From Nostoc sp. C052 (GTDB taxonomy: Bacteria; Cyanobacteriota; Cyanobacteriia; Cyanobacteriales; Nostocaceae), in NCBI RefSeq assembly GCF_013393905.1, contig NZ_CP040272.1, positions 3,162,001 to 3,226,000 on the forward strand: DNA of 64,000 nt, given 5' to 3'. The notes under the pieces are model-generated. The model had not been told where the DNA came from. It made no database searches and was given only the letters and a program-made list of their open reading frames with translations. The translations under genes were made by a program, and so were the position numbers. Shown here piece after piece: positions 26,010-35,196 of this stretch. Each line of letters begins with the position of its first letter. Positions within the stretch are counted from its first letter, which is position 1.

Positions 26010-29000
26010 TTAGATACCCAGGAGTTCATCTAGCTGCAAGTCTGGTAAGTCTGGAGGAATCACAGTTCGCAATATTGTGACTTTGTGACTCTCTTGTTGG
26101 GTTGTCAGATCAAGTGCGATCGCTTCCAAGCGAATTTCTAAACAGCCAAAGGGAATGTTTAATTGCGTCATCACTTCCAACCCACCTGAGGCATTAGGTA
26201 GTAAATTTGTCAATAAATGGGGCCCATCTAGTAACCAACGAGTTTGATAATCTTCAACCCATAACTTGACAACAACTTGCGGAGGTACTTCAGGTAGTAC
26301 TACGCGGACTATGACAAACTTACCAGCAATTAGTTCGCCTTCTGGCACATGCAGCTGTGGAATTGGCAAAACCTTAGTGGCTGCCGTAATTATAGGTAAG
26401 GAAGGGGATAAATTTAATAATGGTTGCTCCTTCTGTTCAAAGGTGTAACCCCTAATTAAATCGGCTTCCAGTTCACTATCTGTATCATCGACAACGATTT
26501 CTTGCGCCAACCAAGCTGACGCTATATTTGTTTTTATCGGAGGAGGCGGCGGTGGTATTTGCGTTGACAAAGCCGATGAGAGTATTGCTTCTTCTAGTAC
26601 TTTTTCTAGTTCTGTATTTTCTCCTATCCCCAGATCCGCTTCCTGTGCTTTGTCTATATCTTCCCCATAGTTCCCCAGTTCGTCAGCCAAATCTTGGACT
26701 TCTTCCCATGTTCCTTGTTCGCGCCATGTCTCAGTGTTGGCATCTAGGTTTAATGGCAAGTTAACATCAACATTCGCTGTTTCTGAACTTAGAGAAAGGG
26801 GCGGCGCTGGCTCATAGTTATCGTAGTCTTGAGGTTGCAGATCATTGATCGATTCAGGCAAAGAGTATCCTTGGCTCTGCATCCACTTTCTGAGTAAAGG
26901 AGATGAGTAAAGGTTGCCTGTTGTAATAAATTGTGCATTTGTCTGGGGTTCTACTTCAGCAACAGGTTCTTCCTGCAATTGCTTATTTTGCTGGGGTTCT
27001 ACTTCAGCAATAGATTCTTCTTGAGATGGTTCATTTTGCTGGGGTTCTACTTCAGCAACAGATTCTTCTTGAGATGTTGCATCAGCTACTACTAATTCAG
27101 GTGTATTTTCATCTTCAAGTACAATTGCATCTAACTGTGGGAAGTCTTTAGTTCCTTGAACTTCCAAGGCATCTGGGAGGACATTTTTTTTAACTTCTTC
27201 TGTATCATCTGGCAAAGTTTGTAGGCGTTTCAAGTATGGCAAAGTAGTTTCGAGTCTTGGCATCCGACGTTGCTTGATAACCAATTGCTCCAAGTTGATG
27301 GCGGCTATATTAGCGTCTTTTTCTAGAAGTTCTTCCTGTATAGGTTGTTCTGCAACAACATCTGCGGGAATATTGGCATCGCTTTGAATAGGGGGCAGTT
27401 TCGGTAATTGAGGTGAATTGCCTGAATTCTTTAGTTTAGATGTCCGTAGAGTAGCTTCTCGCAGAGCTTGCAGGTTAATTTGCGGTGGTAAGGGTGTATT
27501 TGGGGATGGATTAACTATCTGAGACTGGTCTGTTTTTGCCATTTTGACCAGATTTAATAGTTTCAAATCTAGCCTAACAGGTGTCTCTGGTTCTATGAAA
27601 GCAGCAGATGAGTCCGATGGTATTGCATCTGTACTAGGTTTTGCTACGGCTGTGATTGCCAGTAATTCTGTGACATCTGCTGTAATGGTGAAGGACTGGC
27701 TAGCTAACCGAATAACTTCACCAGCATCGGCGAATTTACCATACAAACTGATATCTGCCAAAATTAACTTAGATTCACAGTCAGCTGGAATATTAATTGA
27801 GGTATTGATACTGAAAGGTAACTCTTGATCTGGTAAAATTTGCCGTACCTTGGTCAAGATTTTCGAGTTATTGGGCGATCGCAGTTCAATTCCTAGTTCA
27901 AGTGCCCGTAGCCTTTTTGGAGATAATGTTTCAGCTTGATCTAGATTTGTATTTTCTTTGGGTTCTATGTGCCCATTGATTCCAAGAGCTTGTCCCCAAC
28001 GAGCAATATAATTATCCTGGTCTAAAGTTAATAATAATGGTGGCGGTAGTTGTGTCGCTAAAGAATCTGTAACATTTTCATCGTTGGGCAGCAGTTCAGA
28101 GGCGGGTAAAGCTAAATCTATTAAATTTTGTAAAATCTGTTCTGCTGTCTCTCCTTTGAGCCACATAGGACTCACAGGCTCGTTGATCGCGATATTTTCT
28201 TCCGTTTCATCATCAGGCAGAACAGTTGTAGTGGTGTTGCTGTCTGTAGTAATTGCCAGTTCTGCGGTAACAGCGATCGCTTGATCTAGCCCAATTAAAG
28301 GTTCTGCTGGGGTAGTGTCTTCTAAGTTCCCTTGATCTGGCAGAACAATAGTAATAGGGTTGCTGTATAGAACAATTGCCGATTCTGCGGAAACAGCGAT
28401 CGCATCATCTAAGGTAATTGCGGGTTCTGCTGGGACAGTAGATTCCAGTTCTCCACTAATTGCCGATTCTACGGGAACAGCGATCGCATCATCTAAGGTA
28501 ATTGCGGGTTCTGCTGGGACAGTCGATTTCAGTTCTCCACTAATTGCCGATTCTGCGGGAATAGCGATCGCATCATCTAAAGTAATTGCGGTTTCTGCTG
28601 GGACAGTAGATTCCAGTTCTCCACTAATTGCCGATTCTGCGGGAATAGCGATCGCATCTGATTCTGCTGAGGCACTGCATTCCAGATTTTCAGAAACAGT
28701 ATTTTGCTGAACGAGTAAATATGATTCTGCCTTCTCCCTCTGCTTCGCCTCCTCTTCTTCTTGAGACAAAACTTGTACTTGGACTCTGTATTGCCAAGAT
28801 TTACCCAGCAGATCCGACATCAAATCGCCAGAACAGCGCAACTCCCAAACTCCCGCCTGGAAGTAGGTAAAAGGAATTACCGCCATTAAGCCTTCTGAGT
28901 TAGTGCGACGCGATCGCTTGAAAATTCGCCGCGTTGGTTGAACTTCCTGGGTTGAAGAGTGAGTTACCCGTACTTCCACATCTGTATTCGGAAGGTTAGA

Positions 29001-29108
29001 ACGAGCTAAAACTCTATACTGCCCTTCCGAAATTTCCAAATTTGGCGATTCTAGAATATGCCACGAGCGAGCGCCTTGTTTCTGTATCAGAAATTGCCAG
29101 TGTTCCAT
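26010..29108 (-). CDS. Large repeat-containing protein of unknown function (cyanobacterial type)
   Basis: The 1032-residue product is not recognised. The first 120 residues look like a beta-sandwich (GQYRVLARSNLPNTDVEVRV ... GVWELRCSGDLMSDLLG), and the last 110 look like another (GELIAGKFVIVRVVLPEVPP ... LNIPFGCLEIRLEAIALDL). Between them is a long acidic, Pro/Glu-rich region of low complexity. It contains about three and a half copies of a 28-residue unit (ESAISGELESTVPAEPAITL type, coded at 28396-28655) and three copies of an 18-residue unit with EESVAEVEPQQN (coded near 26930-27075). There is no signal peptide or transmembrane helix. It may be a scaffold, but no function is claimed. No clear ribosome binding site is seen. 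Confidence 0.75.
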   Translation of the reverse strand: MEHWQFLIQKQGARSWHILESPNLEISEGQYRVLARSNLPNTDVEVRVTHSSTQEVQPTRRIFKRSRRTNSEGLMAVIPFTYFQAGVWELRCSGDLMSDLLGKSWQYRVQVQVLSQEEEEAKQREKAESYLLVQQNTVSENLECSASAESDAIAIPAESAISGELESTVPAETAITLDDAIAIPAESAISGELKSTVPAEPAITLDDAIAVPVESAISGELESTVPAEPAITLDDAIAVSAESAIVLYSNPITIVLPDQGNLEDTTPAEPLIGLDQAIAVTAELAITTDSNTTTTVLPDDETEENIAINEPVSPMWLKGETAEQILQNLIDLALPASELLPNDENVTDSLATQLPPPLLLTLDQDNYIARWGQALGINGHIEPKENTNLDQAETLSPKRLRALELGIELRSPNNSKILTKVRQILPDQELPFSINTSINIPADCESKLILADISLYGKFADAGEVIRLASQSFTITADVTELLAITAVAKPSTDAIPSDSSAAFIEPETPVRLDLKLLNLVKMAKTDQSQIVNPSPNTPLPPQINLQALREATLRTSKLKNSGNSPQLPKLPPIQSDANIPADVVAEQPIQEELLEKDANIAAINLEQLVIKQRRMPRLETTLPYLKRLQTLPDDTEEVKKNVLPDALEVQGTKDFPQLDAIVLEDENTPELVVADATSQEESVAEVEPQQNEPSQEESIAEVEPQQNKQLQEEPVAEVEPQTNAQFITTGNLYSSPLLRKWMQSQGYSLPESINDLQPQDYDNYEPAPPLSLSSETANVDVNLPLNLDANTETWREQGTWEEVQDLADELGNYGEDIDKAQEADLGIGENTELEKVLEEAILSSALSTQIPPPPPPIKTNIASAWLAQEIVVDDTDSELEADLIRGYTFEQKEQPLLNLSPSLPIITAATKVLPIPQLHVPEGELIAGKFVIVRVVLPEVPPQVVVKLWVEDYQTRWLLDGPHLLTNLLPNASGGLEVMTQLNIPFGCLEIRLEAIALDLTTQQESHKVTILRTVIPPDLPDLQLDELLGI
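28396..28655 (-). repeat. 84-bp in-frame tandem repeat carrying HIP1 sites
   Basis: GCGATCGC sites at 28396, 28480, 28564 and 28648 are spaced exactly 84 bp, and the DNA between them is nearly identical. Each unit encodes 28 residues of the large protein. A more diverged copy lies upstream at about 28275. The repeat keeps the frame and so changes only protein length. Confidence 0.85.
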
Positions 29109-29808
29109 TGTAAGTGATGCCCAGACCGACGAGCCGCTGAGTAATATTATGTATTAACTTGCTTGCAAGTTTACCTCAGTATTTTAGAAATGCATCACTT
29201 AAATGGCTATCAAGTTAACTGAGTTTTACTGACTTGAATTATCACACTTTCACCAGTCACGTCAAGGAAATTTCAAAGATTCGCCGTGTTGCTTGTGCAT
29301 AAAGCTTTTGTTATTTTATGAATATTAAGTTTGACACTCTCAAGTGCTAAATTAACAGGGTTCAGTGGATACCCTTGGCTGTATCTGCCCAACTTATTGC
29401 CAATATTTTTGTATTATTTTTTACTGCAATGTCCAATTTGCAATGTACACAACGTACAATAAATTCAGATTCACTTGACAATTTTTATTGAATCGTAATT
29501 GCCTACATTTTTGCTACAAAGAGGTATGGCGGTTCTCATTCAGATGAGGTACAACATTATACCGTAAGGGGTGTGGGAAGTGTGGGAGGATGGGGAAGAA
29601 GTCTTACCCCCTGAAGCTTACACTATGCGTGAGAAATCCGGGTTACGGGTGTACCTTACTAGGTTGGGAAATGCAATAGGATGTGGCTCTTAAGTGTCAT
29701 CTGCGATCGTTAAAGCACTTAACCCTGGATATATCTATAGGGTCAATCCAAAATCCAAAATCTAAAATCCAAAATTGTTTGACAATGAGGATTTACAGGA
29801 GGGATTCG
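29109..29808 (+). other. 700-bp intergenic region
   Basis: No gene is visible between the two divergent genes. The region has an inverted repeat CTTGCTTGCAAG near 29160, a palindromic AATGTACA tract near 29440, and heptamers of the AAAATCC type at 29748-29774 just before the small gene at 29809. Promoters for both neighbours presumably lie here. Confidence 0.4.
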
Positions 29809-30006
29809 ATGTTAGTCATTTTAATGGACGATCAAATCCTTGCCCCTGAGCAAGTTTGTCAGTCTTGTTTACTCGCTGACGGGAGCGGTCAACCACGTTG
29901 GCGTGGTGGTCAACTGCGCTGTGGTCAAGCTATTCGCAAACTTACTCAACAGCAGCCGGATCAGTATGAGTGCATGATGGGCTTTCGCATTGCCCATATA
30001 GAATAG
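29809..30006 (+). CDS. Conserved cyanobacterial 65-residue protein with paired cysteines
   Basis: The product MLVILMDDQILAPEQVCQSC continues LLADGSGQPRWRGGQLRCGQ and ends MMGFRIAHIE. The CQSC pair, a later RCGQ and YECMMGFRIA suggest a small metal- or redox-binding protein. ATG 29809 has a perfect AGGAGGG site upstream, better than the earlier ATG at 29785. The function is unknown. It lies 81 bases before a Tic20-type gene in the same direction. Confidence 0.7.
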   Translation: MLVILMDDQILAPEQVCQSCLLADGSGQPRWRGGQLRCGQAIRKLTQQQPDQYECMMGFRIAHIE

Positions 30007-30087
30007 TTGAATTTGTCAGCAAGACCAAGCAACTGCGTTATCCTAAGCTCAAGTAACTGTAGAAATTCAACCACAGGAGAACGCATA

Positions 30088-30567
30088 ATGTCTTGGCGCG
30101 GGTCTACAACAGTTTCAGATCGGATTTTTGCTTCCTTGCCTTATTTGCTGCCCCTAGTTGATGGTTTAGTCTTTGGCAGCTATTTCTTGAATCAGTTTCC
30201 AGCACTACAAGTTTTGCTTTTACCTCTGCAACCAGTGCTAATAATCTACGGTAGTCTAGGACAATTAGGACAAATAATTGTGTTCTTTGCCTTGTTACTG
30301 TTAGTGGTGAGAAACGAAAAAATCAGTCATTTCATTCGTTTCAACACAATGCAGGCAATTCTTTTGGACATAGTTATATTTTTGTGTTCCATACTGGTGC
30401 GAGTTTTAGGACAGGTTCCTGGTACTGGCTTTGCAATAGAAACAGTAGCTAACACCATCTTTCTAGGTGTTGTAGCAGCAGTTGGATATTCCGCCGTCCA
30501 GTCTCTACTGGGACGTTATGCCGAAATTCCGGCGATTTCCGATGCAGTGTATATGCAGGTGCGTTAG
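30088..30567 (+). CDS. Tic20-family membrane protein
   Basis: The 159-residue protein has four hydrophobic segments and the family features DRIFASLPYLLPLVDGLVFG at the N-terminus and ISHFIRFNTMQAILLDIVIF in the middle, which match the cyanobacterial relatives of chloroplast Tic20/Ycf60. Chloroplast Tic20 is part of the inner-envelope import channel; the role in cyanobacteria is unsettled. ATG 30088 has AGGAGAA upstream. Confidence 0.88.
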   Translation: MSWRGSTTVSDRIFASLPYLLPLVDGLVFGSYFLNQFPALQVLLLPLQPVLIIYGSLGQLGQIIVFFALLLLVVRNEKISHFIRFNTMQAILLDIVIFLCSILVRVLGQVPGTGFAIETVANTIFLGVVAAVGYSAVQSLLGRYAEIPAISDAVYMQVR

Positions 30568-30570
30568 AAG

Positions 30571-31344
30571 TTAACGAACCGCTACGCTGTTTTCCAGGCG
30601 ACCAATACCTTCAATTTCAACGCGGACGCGATCGCCTGGATGCAATGGATTGACACCCTCTGGTGTTCCTGTAAGCACCAAATCACCGGGTAATAACGTC
30701 ATCACCTGACTGATATAGGAAACTAAAACATCGGGGGAAAACACCATCTGATCGATACAAGCAGATTGGACTGGATTAACATCGTCATTTACAAAAGTCT
30801 GTAATCTCGCTCCAGGATTTAATTCTCGTACAATCCAAGGGCCCAAAGGGCAGAAAGTATCAAAACCTTTGGCTCGTGTCCATTGACCATCCTTTTTTTG
30901 TAAATCCCGCGCTGTGACATCATTAGCGATGGTGTAGCCCCAAATTTTGGTTTGGGCTACCTCTGGTGTGCATTCAAAGGCGTAATCGCCAATCACTAAT
31001 GCTAACTCTCCTTCGTAGTCAACTCTTTGCGACTGGGGAGGATATTTAATTTCCCTCTCAGATGGAATAATCGACGTGGGTGGCTTGAGAAAGATTAATG
31101 GCTCAGAAGGTACTGGAGTTCCCATTTCGGCTGCATGATCTGCATAATTCTTACCCACCGCCACAATTTTTGAAGGAGCGCAGGGAGCCAGAATTTGGTA
31201 ATTTTCTGGTGTGAAAGTTAAATCAGTGGGTTGTCCATGTAACCAGGGGGGAGCATCTAGCACCTGCACATTCAGGGATAGCTGTAGTAACCCATAGTAA
31301 ATCTGTCCTTCTGGATTTTGAATTCGCACGTAGCGCTGCGCCAT
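30571..31344 (-). CDS. Fumarylacetoacetate hydrolase family protein
   Basis: This 257-residue enzyme has the FAH fold. The metal-binding glutamates are in VDYEGELALVIGDYAF, the aspartate-containing GYTIANDVTARDLQ follows, and the C-terminal GDLVLTGTPEGVNPLHPGDR is the family signature. Relatives act as acylpyruvases, oxaloacetate decarboxylases or hydratases, so the exact reaction is open. It is convergent with the Tic20-type gene, with 3 bases between the stops. Confidence 0.9.
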   Translation of the reverse strand: MAQRYVRIQNPEGQIYYGLLQLSLNVQVLDAPPWLHGQPTDLTFTPENYQILAPCAPSKIVAVGKNYADHAAEMGTPVPSEPLIFLKPPTSIIPSEREIKYPPQSQRVDYEGELALVIGDYAFECTPEVAQTKIWGYTIANDVTARDLQKKDGQWTRAKGFDTFCPLGPWIVRELNPGARLQTFVNDDVNPVQSACIDQMVFSPDVLVSYISQVMTLLPGDLVLTGTPEGVNPLHPGDRVRVEIEGIGRLENSVAVR

Positions 31345-31703
31345 AACCTTGATGAATATCCTTTTATCTGCGATTAGAAGCTGTAAGCAGTTGGCAATCA
31401 GTTCAGTTAGCTGTTTGACGAACCAATTGAGCCTTGAGCAAAAAAGCGATCACCACTATTGGCAAACCTCATAGCTCGATCAATCTTGCTAAAGAAATAT
31501 CGGGGTTGCCTCCCGACCTAGTTTTCATTATGGGCATCCAAAAAATCCAAATTTTGGCGATTTGGCTAATGAAACAAAATTGAAAACTGGTAAGATTATA
31601 GTTCCTTGTTGCTTCAGATGTTGAACTATACTGGCATTTTTAATGTAAAAAAGGTATAAATTAACATCAGCAGCCACTTTTGTCCATGAGGAAATTGGAA
31701 AAT

Positions 31704-32060
31704 ATGACTACAAGTTACGAAACAATGTACATTCTCCGTCCTGACCTCGGAGAGGAACAGGTAGAGCAAGCAGTTACTAAATATCAGAATTTGCTTCGCG
31801 ATCAAGGCGCTGAAGATATCCAAATTCAAAATCGTGGTAAGCGTCGTCTGGCTTATGAAATCAAAAAACATCGCGATGGCATTTACATTCAATTAAACTA
31901 CGGTGCCCCAGCAACTGCGATCGCTCCCTTTGAACGTGCCATGCGCTTGAGTGAAGAAGTAATTCGCTATCTGACAGTTAAGCAAGAAATTGCCGAAGAA
32001 AAACCCCCTAAAGAGGAAAAGGAAAGGCCCACTAAAGTAGCTGCAACTGCAACCGTGTAA
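31704..32060 (+). CDS. rpsF: 30S ribosomal protein S6
   Basis: The 118-residue product begins MTTSYETMYILRPDLGEEQV and includes the S6 signature GKRRLAYEIKKHRDGIYIQL. The C-terminal tail is rich in Lys/Glu/Pro. ATG 31704 is chosen because the core fold starts immediately after it and GAGGAAATTGG lies upstream; earlier in-frame starts add a short non-conserved leader. Confidence 0.96.
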   Translation: MTTSYETMYILRPDLGEEQVEQAVTKYQNLLRDQGAEDIQIQNRGKRRLAYEIKKHRDGIYIQLNYGAPATAIAPFERAMRLSEEVIRYLTVKQEIAEEKPPKEEKERPTKVAATATV

Positions 32061-32280
32061 TGAATGGGGATTAGGGAGCAGGGAAATGAGGAATAAAATA
32101 ATTAATCCCTAATCCTAATCCCTAATGCCCAATGCCCAAATCCCATTCAATAAAATTTTGTCTTTTTCTTTTCTCATCACTTATTTGGGAATGCTAAATT
32201 AACAAATACTTGCCAAAGGTAGTACTCCCGCAGTTATACCTAAGAGTGGACAAGATTCTGAATGGGAGCTTTAAGCTACT

Positions 32281-32841
32281 GTGATCCAATCTGATACACC
32301 GAATATTCAAGTTCTCTCTACCGAAGTATCGCAGCTACGCCAAGAGTTGCAACTTCGCGATCAACTAGTACAACAACTATCTCAAGAACTTTTCCGGTTG
32401 GTAAAGGGCAATACTAGTTTTATGCCGCCACAGCCGGAGCTTGAACGCGATTTAAGCCAGTTACACGCTTTGCAAGAACAACTCCAGGCTGTAGAGCAGC
32501 AGGTGGGGTTCTACCAAGAGCAAATTACGACTCGTGACTCCGAGATTTATCAATTGCGACAGTCAGTTCAAGAACTTACAGATCGCACTCGGATGTTGGA
32601 GCAAGTAGTACAAGAGTTGCCTCAAATTTACCGACGGAAGTTTGAGGAGCGGATGACGCCAGTCAGAGAAAAAGTAGCAATGCTACAACGCGAAAACCGC
32701 CAGCTACAAGCAGAACTGCAAAGCGTGAGTTACCGTTTAGCACTCAAAACTCGCAATGCTAGTCATAGCGGTATTGATTTGCCAAATTTTCCCCGTCCAG
32801 CATCCGAACAAACTAACATTTCGACTCCCCAGAATGCCTAA
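32281..32841 (+). CDS. Coiled-coil protein, cyanobacterial, unknown function
   Basis: The 186-residue protein starts at GTG. Heptad patterns run through most of its length, in segments such as EVSQLRQELQLRDQLVQQL and LQEQLQAVEQQVGFYQEQI, then a KVAMLQRENRQLQAELQSV stretch. The C-terminal 25 residues are Pro/Ser/Asn-rich and probably unstructured. There is no membrane segment. It may be a structural or scaffold protein; no function is recognised. Confidence 0.75.
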   Translation: MIQSDTPNIQVLSTEVSQLRQELQLRDQLVQQLSQELFRLVKGNTSFMPPQPELERDLSQLHALQEQLQAVEQQVGFYQEQITTRDSEIYQLRQSVQELTDRTRMLEQVVQELPQIYRRKFEERMTPVREKVAMLQRENRQLQAELQSVSYRLALKTRNASHSGIDLPNFPRPASEQTNISTPQNA

Positions 32842-33225
32842 TATTACCATTATGGTGGAACCTTAAGAGGTAAGAAATTGTTGCGGCAAAGGATTTTGGA
32901 GACTATTTAATTATTTATGCCGCTCTAATTAGAAAAATTAGCTCAGAGTAATTTGTAATTTGAAAATCCCTGTCTTGAAAAGATTGGGGAGTGTCACCAA
33001 GAATTGCATTTGCTTTGACAAATTTTTGTTATTTTCTGCTTTAAGAGGATGTTGGAAAAGTAGTAGAGCATACCAAAAACCCTACTTGTATTTATAGGAA
33101 CACACGGGATGTGGGAAACTCAGTCACTTTAGTGCTGAGAGTGTCAATGCTCTCTCTGTTGGTGTCAGCCTGACGTTAGGCAAGCAAAGAAATGCTTTGA
33201 AACCCCCATTCCCCGATCGGGAAGG
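32842..33225 (+). other. Intergenic region
   Basis: The stretch is AT-rich with no gene visible. The final part has an inverted repeat around GTCAGCCTGACG (33166) and precedes the small ISAs1-related element. Confidence 0.35.
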
Positions 33226-33348
33226 CAGGGTAGTTTCATGCGAAAAAAGAAAAAGATAGAAGCTTTTATTTATCGTTTAGAGCCATAAATATTTTTATCC
33301 ATCTCCAAACCTCTCTCCACCTCGGAGAGAGGCTTTGAAACCATCCTG
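33226..33348 (+). mobile_element. MITE-like element related to the ISAs1 element
   Basis: The ends CAGGGTAGTTTCATG (33226) and TTTGAAACCATCCTG (ending 33348) form an imperfect inverted repeat that resembles the ISAs1 ends at 24772 (CAGGGTGGTTTCATA). The 123-bp interior has no coding capacity and contains a stem CCTCTCTCCACCTCGGAGAG. It is probably a non-autonomous derivative mobilised by that transposase family. Confidence 0.6.
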
Positions 33349-33527
33349 CCATCATAGATAGGGCTAGGGGTTAGGTTTCTGAGGTTGCCATGTTAGCAAT
33401 AGTACTTTTCAAACATTCTCTTTGGTAGATCGCTTGCAGCAAGCAGATTCATTCATCTGCCATTCATCCCACATAGCTCAAAACCATGAGTTTTCCTCAA
33501 CATTCTTCTCTAGAAAAAAAGAACATA

Positions 33528-33647
33528 AGCCTGCTAGCACCAGACTGTTATCTTGGAGAATGTGAAAATATGCAAATATTGCTTGACTTCAGCATCCTTC
33601 TATCGGTAGATTTATTAGTCAGCCTGCTAGCACCAGACTGTTATCTT
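33528..33647 (+). repeat. 27-bp direct repeat at the 3' end of the STAS gene
   Basis: Identical 27-bp copies (beginning AGCCTGCTAGCACCAGACTG) lie at 33528-33554 and 33621-33647. The right copy encodes the last residues NSLVLAG of the STAS protein and its stop codon; the left copy is outside the gene. A small duplication of the gene's end has therefore occurred downstream. Confidence 0.85.
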
Positions 33648-33975
33648 TGACAGTAGTAAAAATGTCTTGGTAAGTATTGAAAATTTCAAACACTGTATCA
33701 AGTTGGGTAAGTTCCAAAATTAACCGTACAGGAGCCTGTACGTTGCATAAAACCAAACGGCAACCACTCTGACGTGCAACTTTTAACCCTTTTACCAAAG
33801 GGACTAATCCAGAACTGTCCATGAAATTAACCTCTGTAAGGTCGATAATCCAGAGTTGATGAGCTTGAGGCACGACTCCAGCCATTTGTTCATTTAAGGC
33901 CTTACCGCCTTCCAAATCTATGCTTCCTTCGGGTTTAAAGAAAATCACTGGAAATTCTTGTTGTGTGAGAGCCAT
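33619..33975 (-). CDS. STAS-domain anti-sigma factor antagonist-like protein
   Basis: The 118-residue protein is a single STAS domain. The phosphorylation loop is VNFMDSSGLVPLVKGL, with the usual target serine (S54 or S55) present. Such proteins sense the phosphorylation state of a partner switch and release sigma or other effectors. There is no cognate kinase in this window. The gene's 3' end is duplicated downstream. Confidence 0.88.
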   Translation of the reverse strand: MALTQQEFPVIFFKPEGSIDLEGGKALNEQMAGVVPQAHQLWIIDLTEVNFMDSSGLVPLVKGLKVARQSGCRLVLCNVQAPVRLILELTQLDTVFEIFNTYQDIFTTVKDNSLVLAG

Positions 33976-34462
33976 GAATTTAACAGGGTAATTGGAACAC
34001 TTGACAAAAAACTGAAAAAAGACATCAATACTTCTTTTCTTTCAACGACAAAATGACTGTTTTACCCAGATATTTGGGCAATTGAAGCCGTACAGTTGAA
34101 AGAAATTATTTCAGTATTCATGCCGTATAATTTGTAATAACTTTCATCAATATAGGCATAAGGGTCTAATAATTTCGGTATCAAGCGTATCTTTTACAAA
34201 ATTTTTATAATTCAACTCGAAGTTTATGAAGTTTCTATAAATTTTTTATTTTATTTTTAATAAATATTAATTTGTGGTAATGAATTTCAAGAATCACATT
34301 GTTAATAGTCGGAAATTAATAGCTACCATAGACTATAAGTCATGGATCGTGCAAAATTAAACTAATGACTTAATGAATGAATCTAGTGGTTTGATTGACA
34401 CCCCACTCAAAAACAAGCAAAGATGTAGTAAAAGTAAAAATTTGTAAAGACGGCGGTGCGGG
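33976..34462 (+). other. Intergenic region between divergent STAS and DedA genes
   Basis: The 487-bp region is very AT-rich in its middle (34200-34280). No gene or strong hairpin was recognised. Promoters of both neighbours are expected here. Confidence 0.35.
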
Positions 34463-35095
34463 ATGTCTTTAGAGCTGATTTCACTAGAAAATATCCAGGA
34501 AGTCGCCCACACTTACGGGTATTGGGCAATCTTTTTGGGAATTTTGCTAGAAAATTTAGGCATTCCCCTTCCTGGTGAAACCGTGACCTTAGTAGGTGGG
34601 TTTCTAGCTGGCAGCGATGAACTAAATTTCTGGCTGGTTCTCGGTGACGCAATTATGGGTGCTGTCATTGGTGGCACTTGTGGCTACTGGATTGGTAGAG
34701 TTAGCGGTTGGGCTTTTCTGGTAAAAGTTGGTAGCATTTTTCGGATTTCGGAAGTGCGGCTGCTAAATATTAAAGAGCAATTTAGTCAGAATGCTGCTAA
34801 AGGGGTATTTTTTGGACGTTTTTTGGCATTGTTACGAGTTTTTGCTGCACCACTAGCTGGTATAGCTGAAATGCCTTTTGGAAAATTCTTTTTATACAAT
34901 TTTTTAGGAGCAGTTGCTTGGGCTAGTTTGATGGTGACGTTAGCTTTTTTTGCTGGCAAAGTTGTCTCTTTAGAACAATTGGTTGCTTGGGTAGGTCAAT
35001 TTGCGATCGCAGCTTTACTGATTCTCGCTGCCTTAATTATTGTGCCCCTCTGGCTAGAGTCTCGCCAAGTTAAGGAAGTGAGGAGTGAAGAATAA
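34463..35095 (+). CDS. DedA family membrane protein
   Basis: This 210-residue protein has the DedA/SNARE-associated pattern: an N-terminal helix with FLGILLENLGIPLPGETVTL, the GxxxG segment GAVIGGTCGYWIGR, and the signature FGRFLALLRVFAAPLAGIAE. DedA proteins are undecaprenyl-phosphate or lipid flippases. Short tandem 'gaggagtga' text follows the stop. Confidence 0.92.
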   Translation: MSLELISLENIQEVAHTYGYWAIFLGILLENLGIPLPGETVTLVGGFLAGSDELNFWLVLGDAIMGAVIGGTCGYWIGRVSGWAFLVKVGSIFRISEVRLLNIKEQFSQNAAKGVFFGRFLALLRVFAAPLAGIAEMPFGKFFLYNFLGAVAWASLMVTLAFFAGKVVSLEQLVAWVGQFAIAALLILAALIIVPLWLESRQVKEVRSEE

Positions 35096-35196
35096 AAAGT
35101 GAGGAGTGAGGAGTAAAGTAAAAAGTTATTTTTTTAACTTTTACTTTTGTATTTTGCATTTTTAACTCCTAACTCCTAACTCTTAACTTCTAACTC

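Noticed and set aside
28360..28710. A 116-codon plus-strand frame with repeated SSPLIADSAG units
   Set aside because: It is the complement of the 84-bp coding repeat of the large minus-strand protein.
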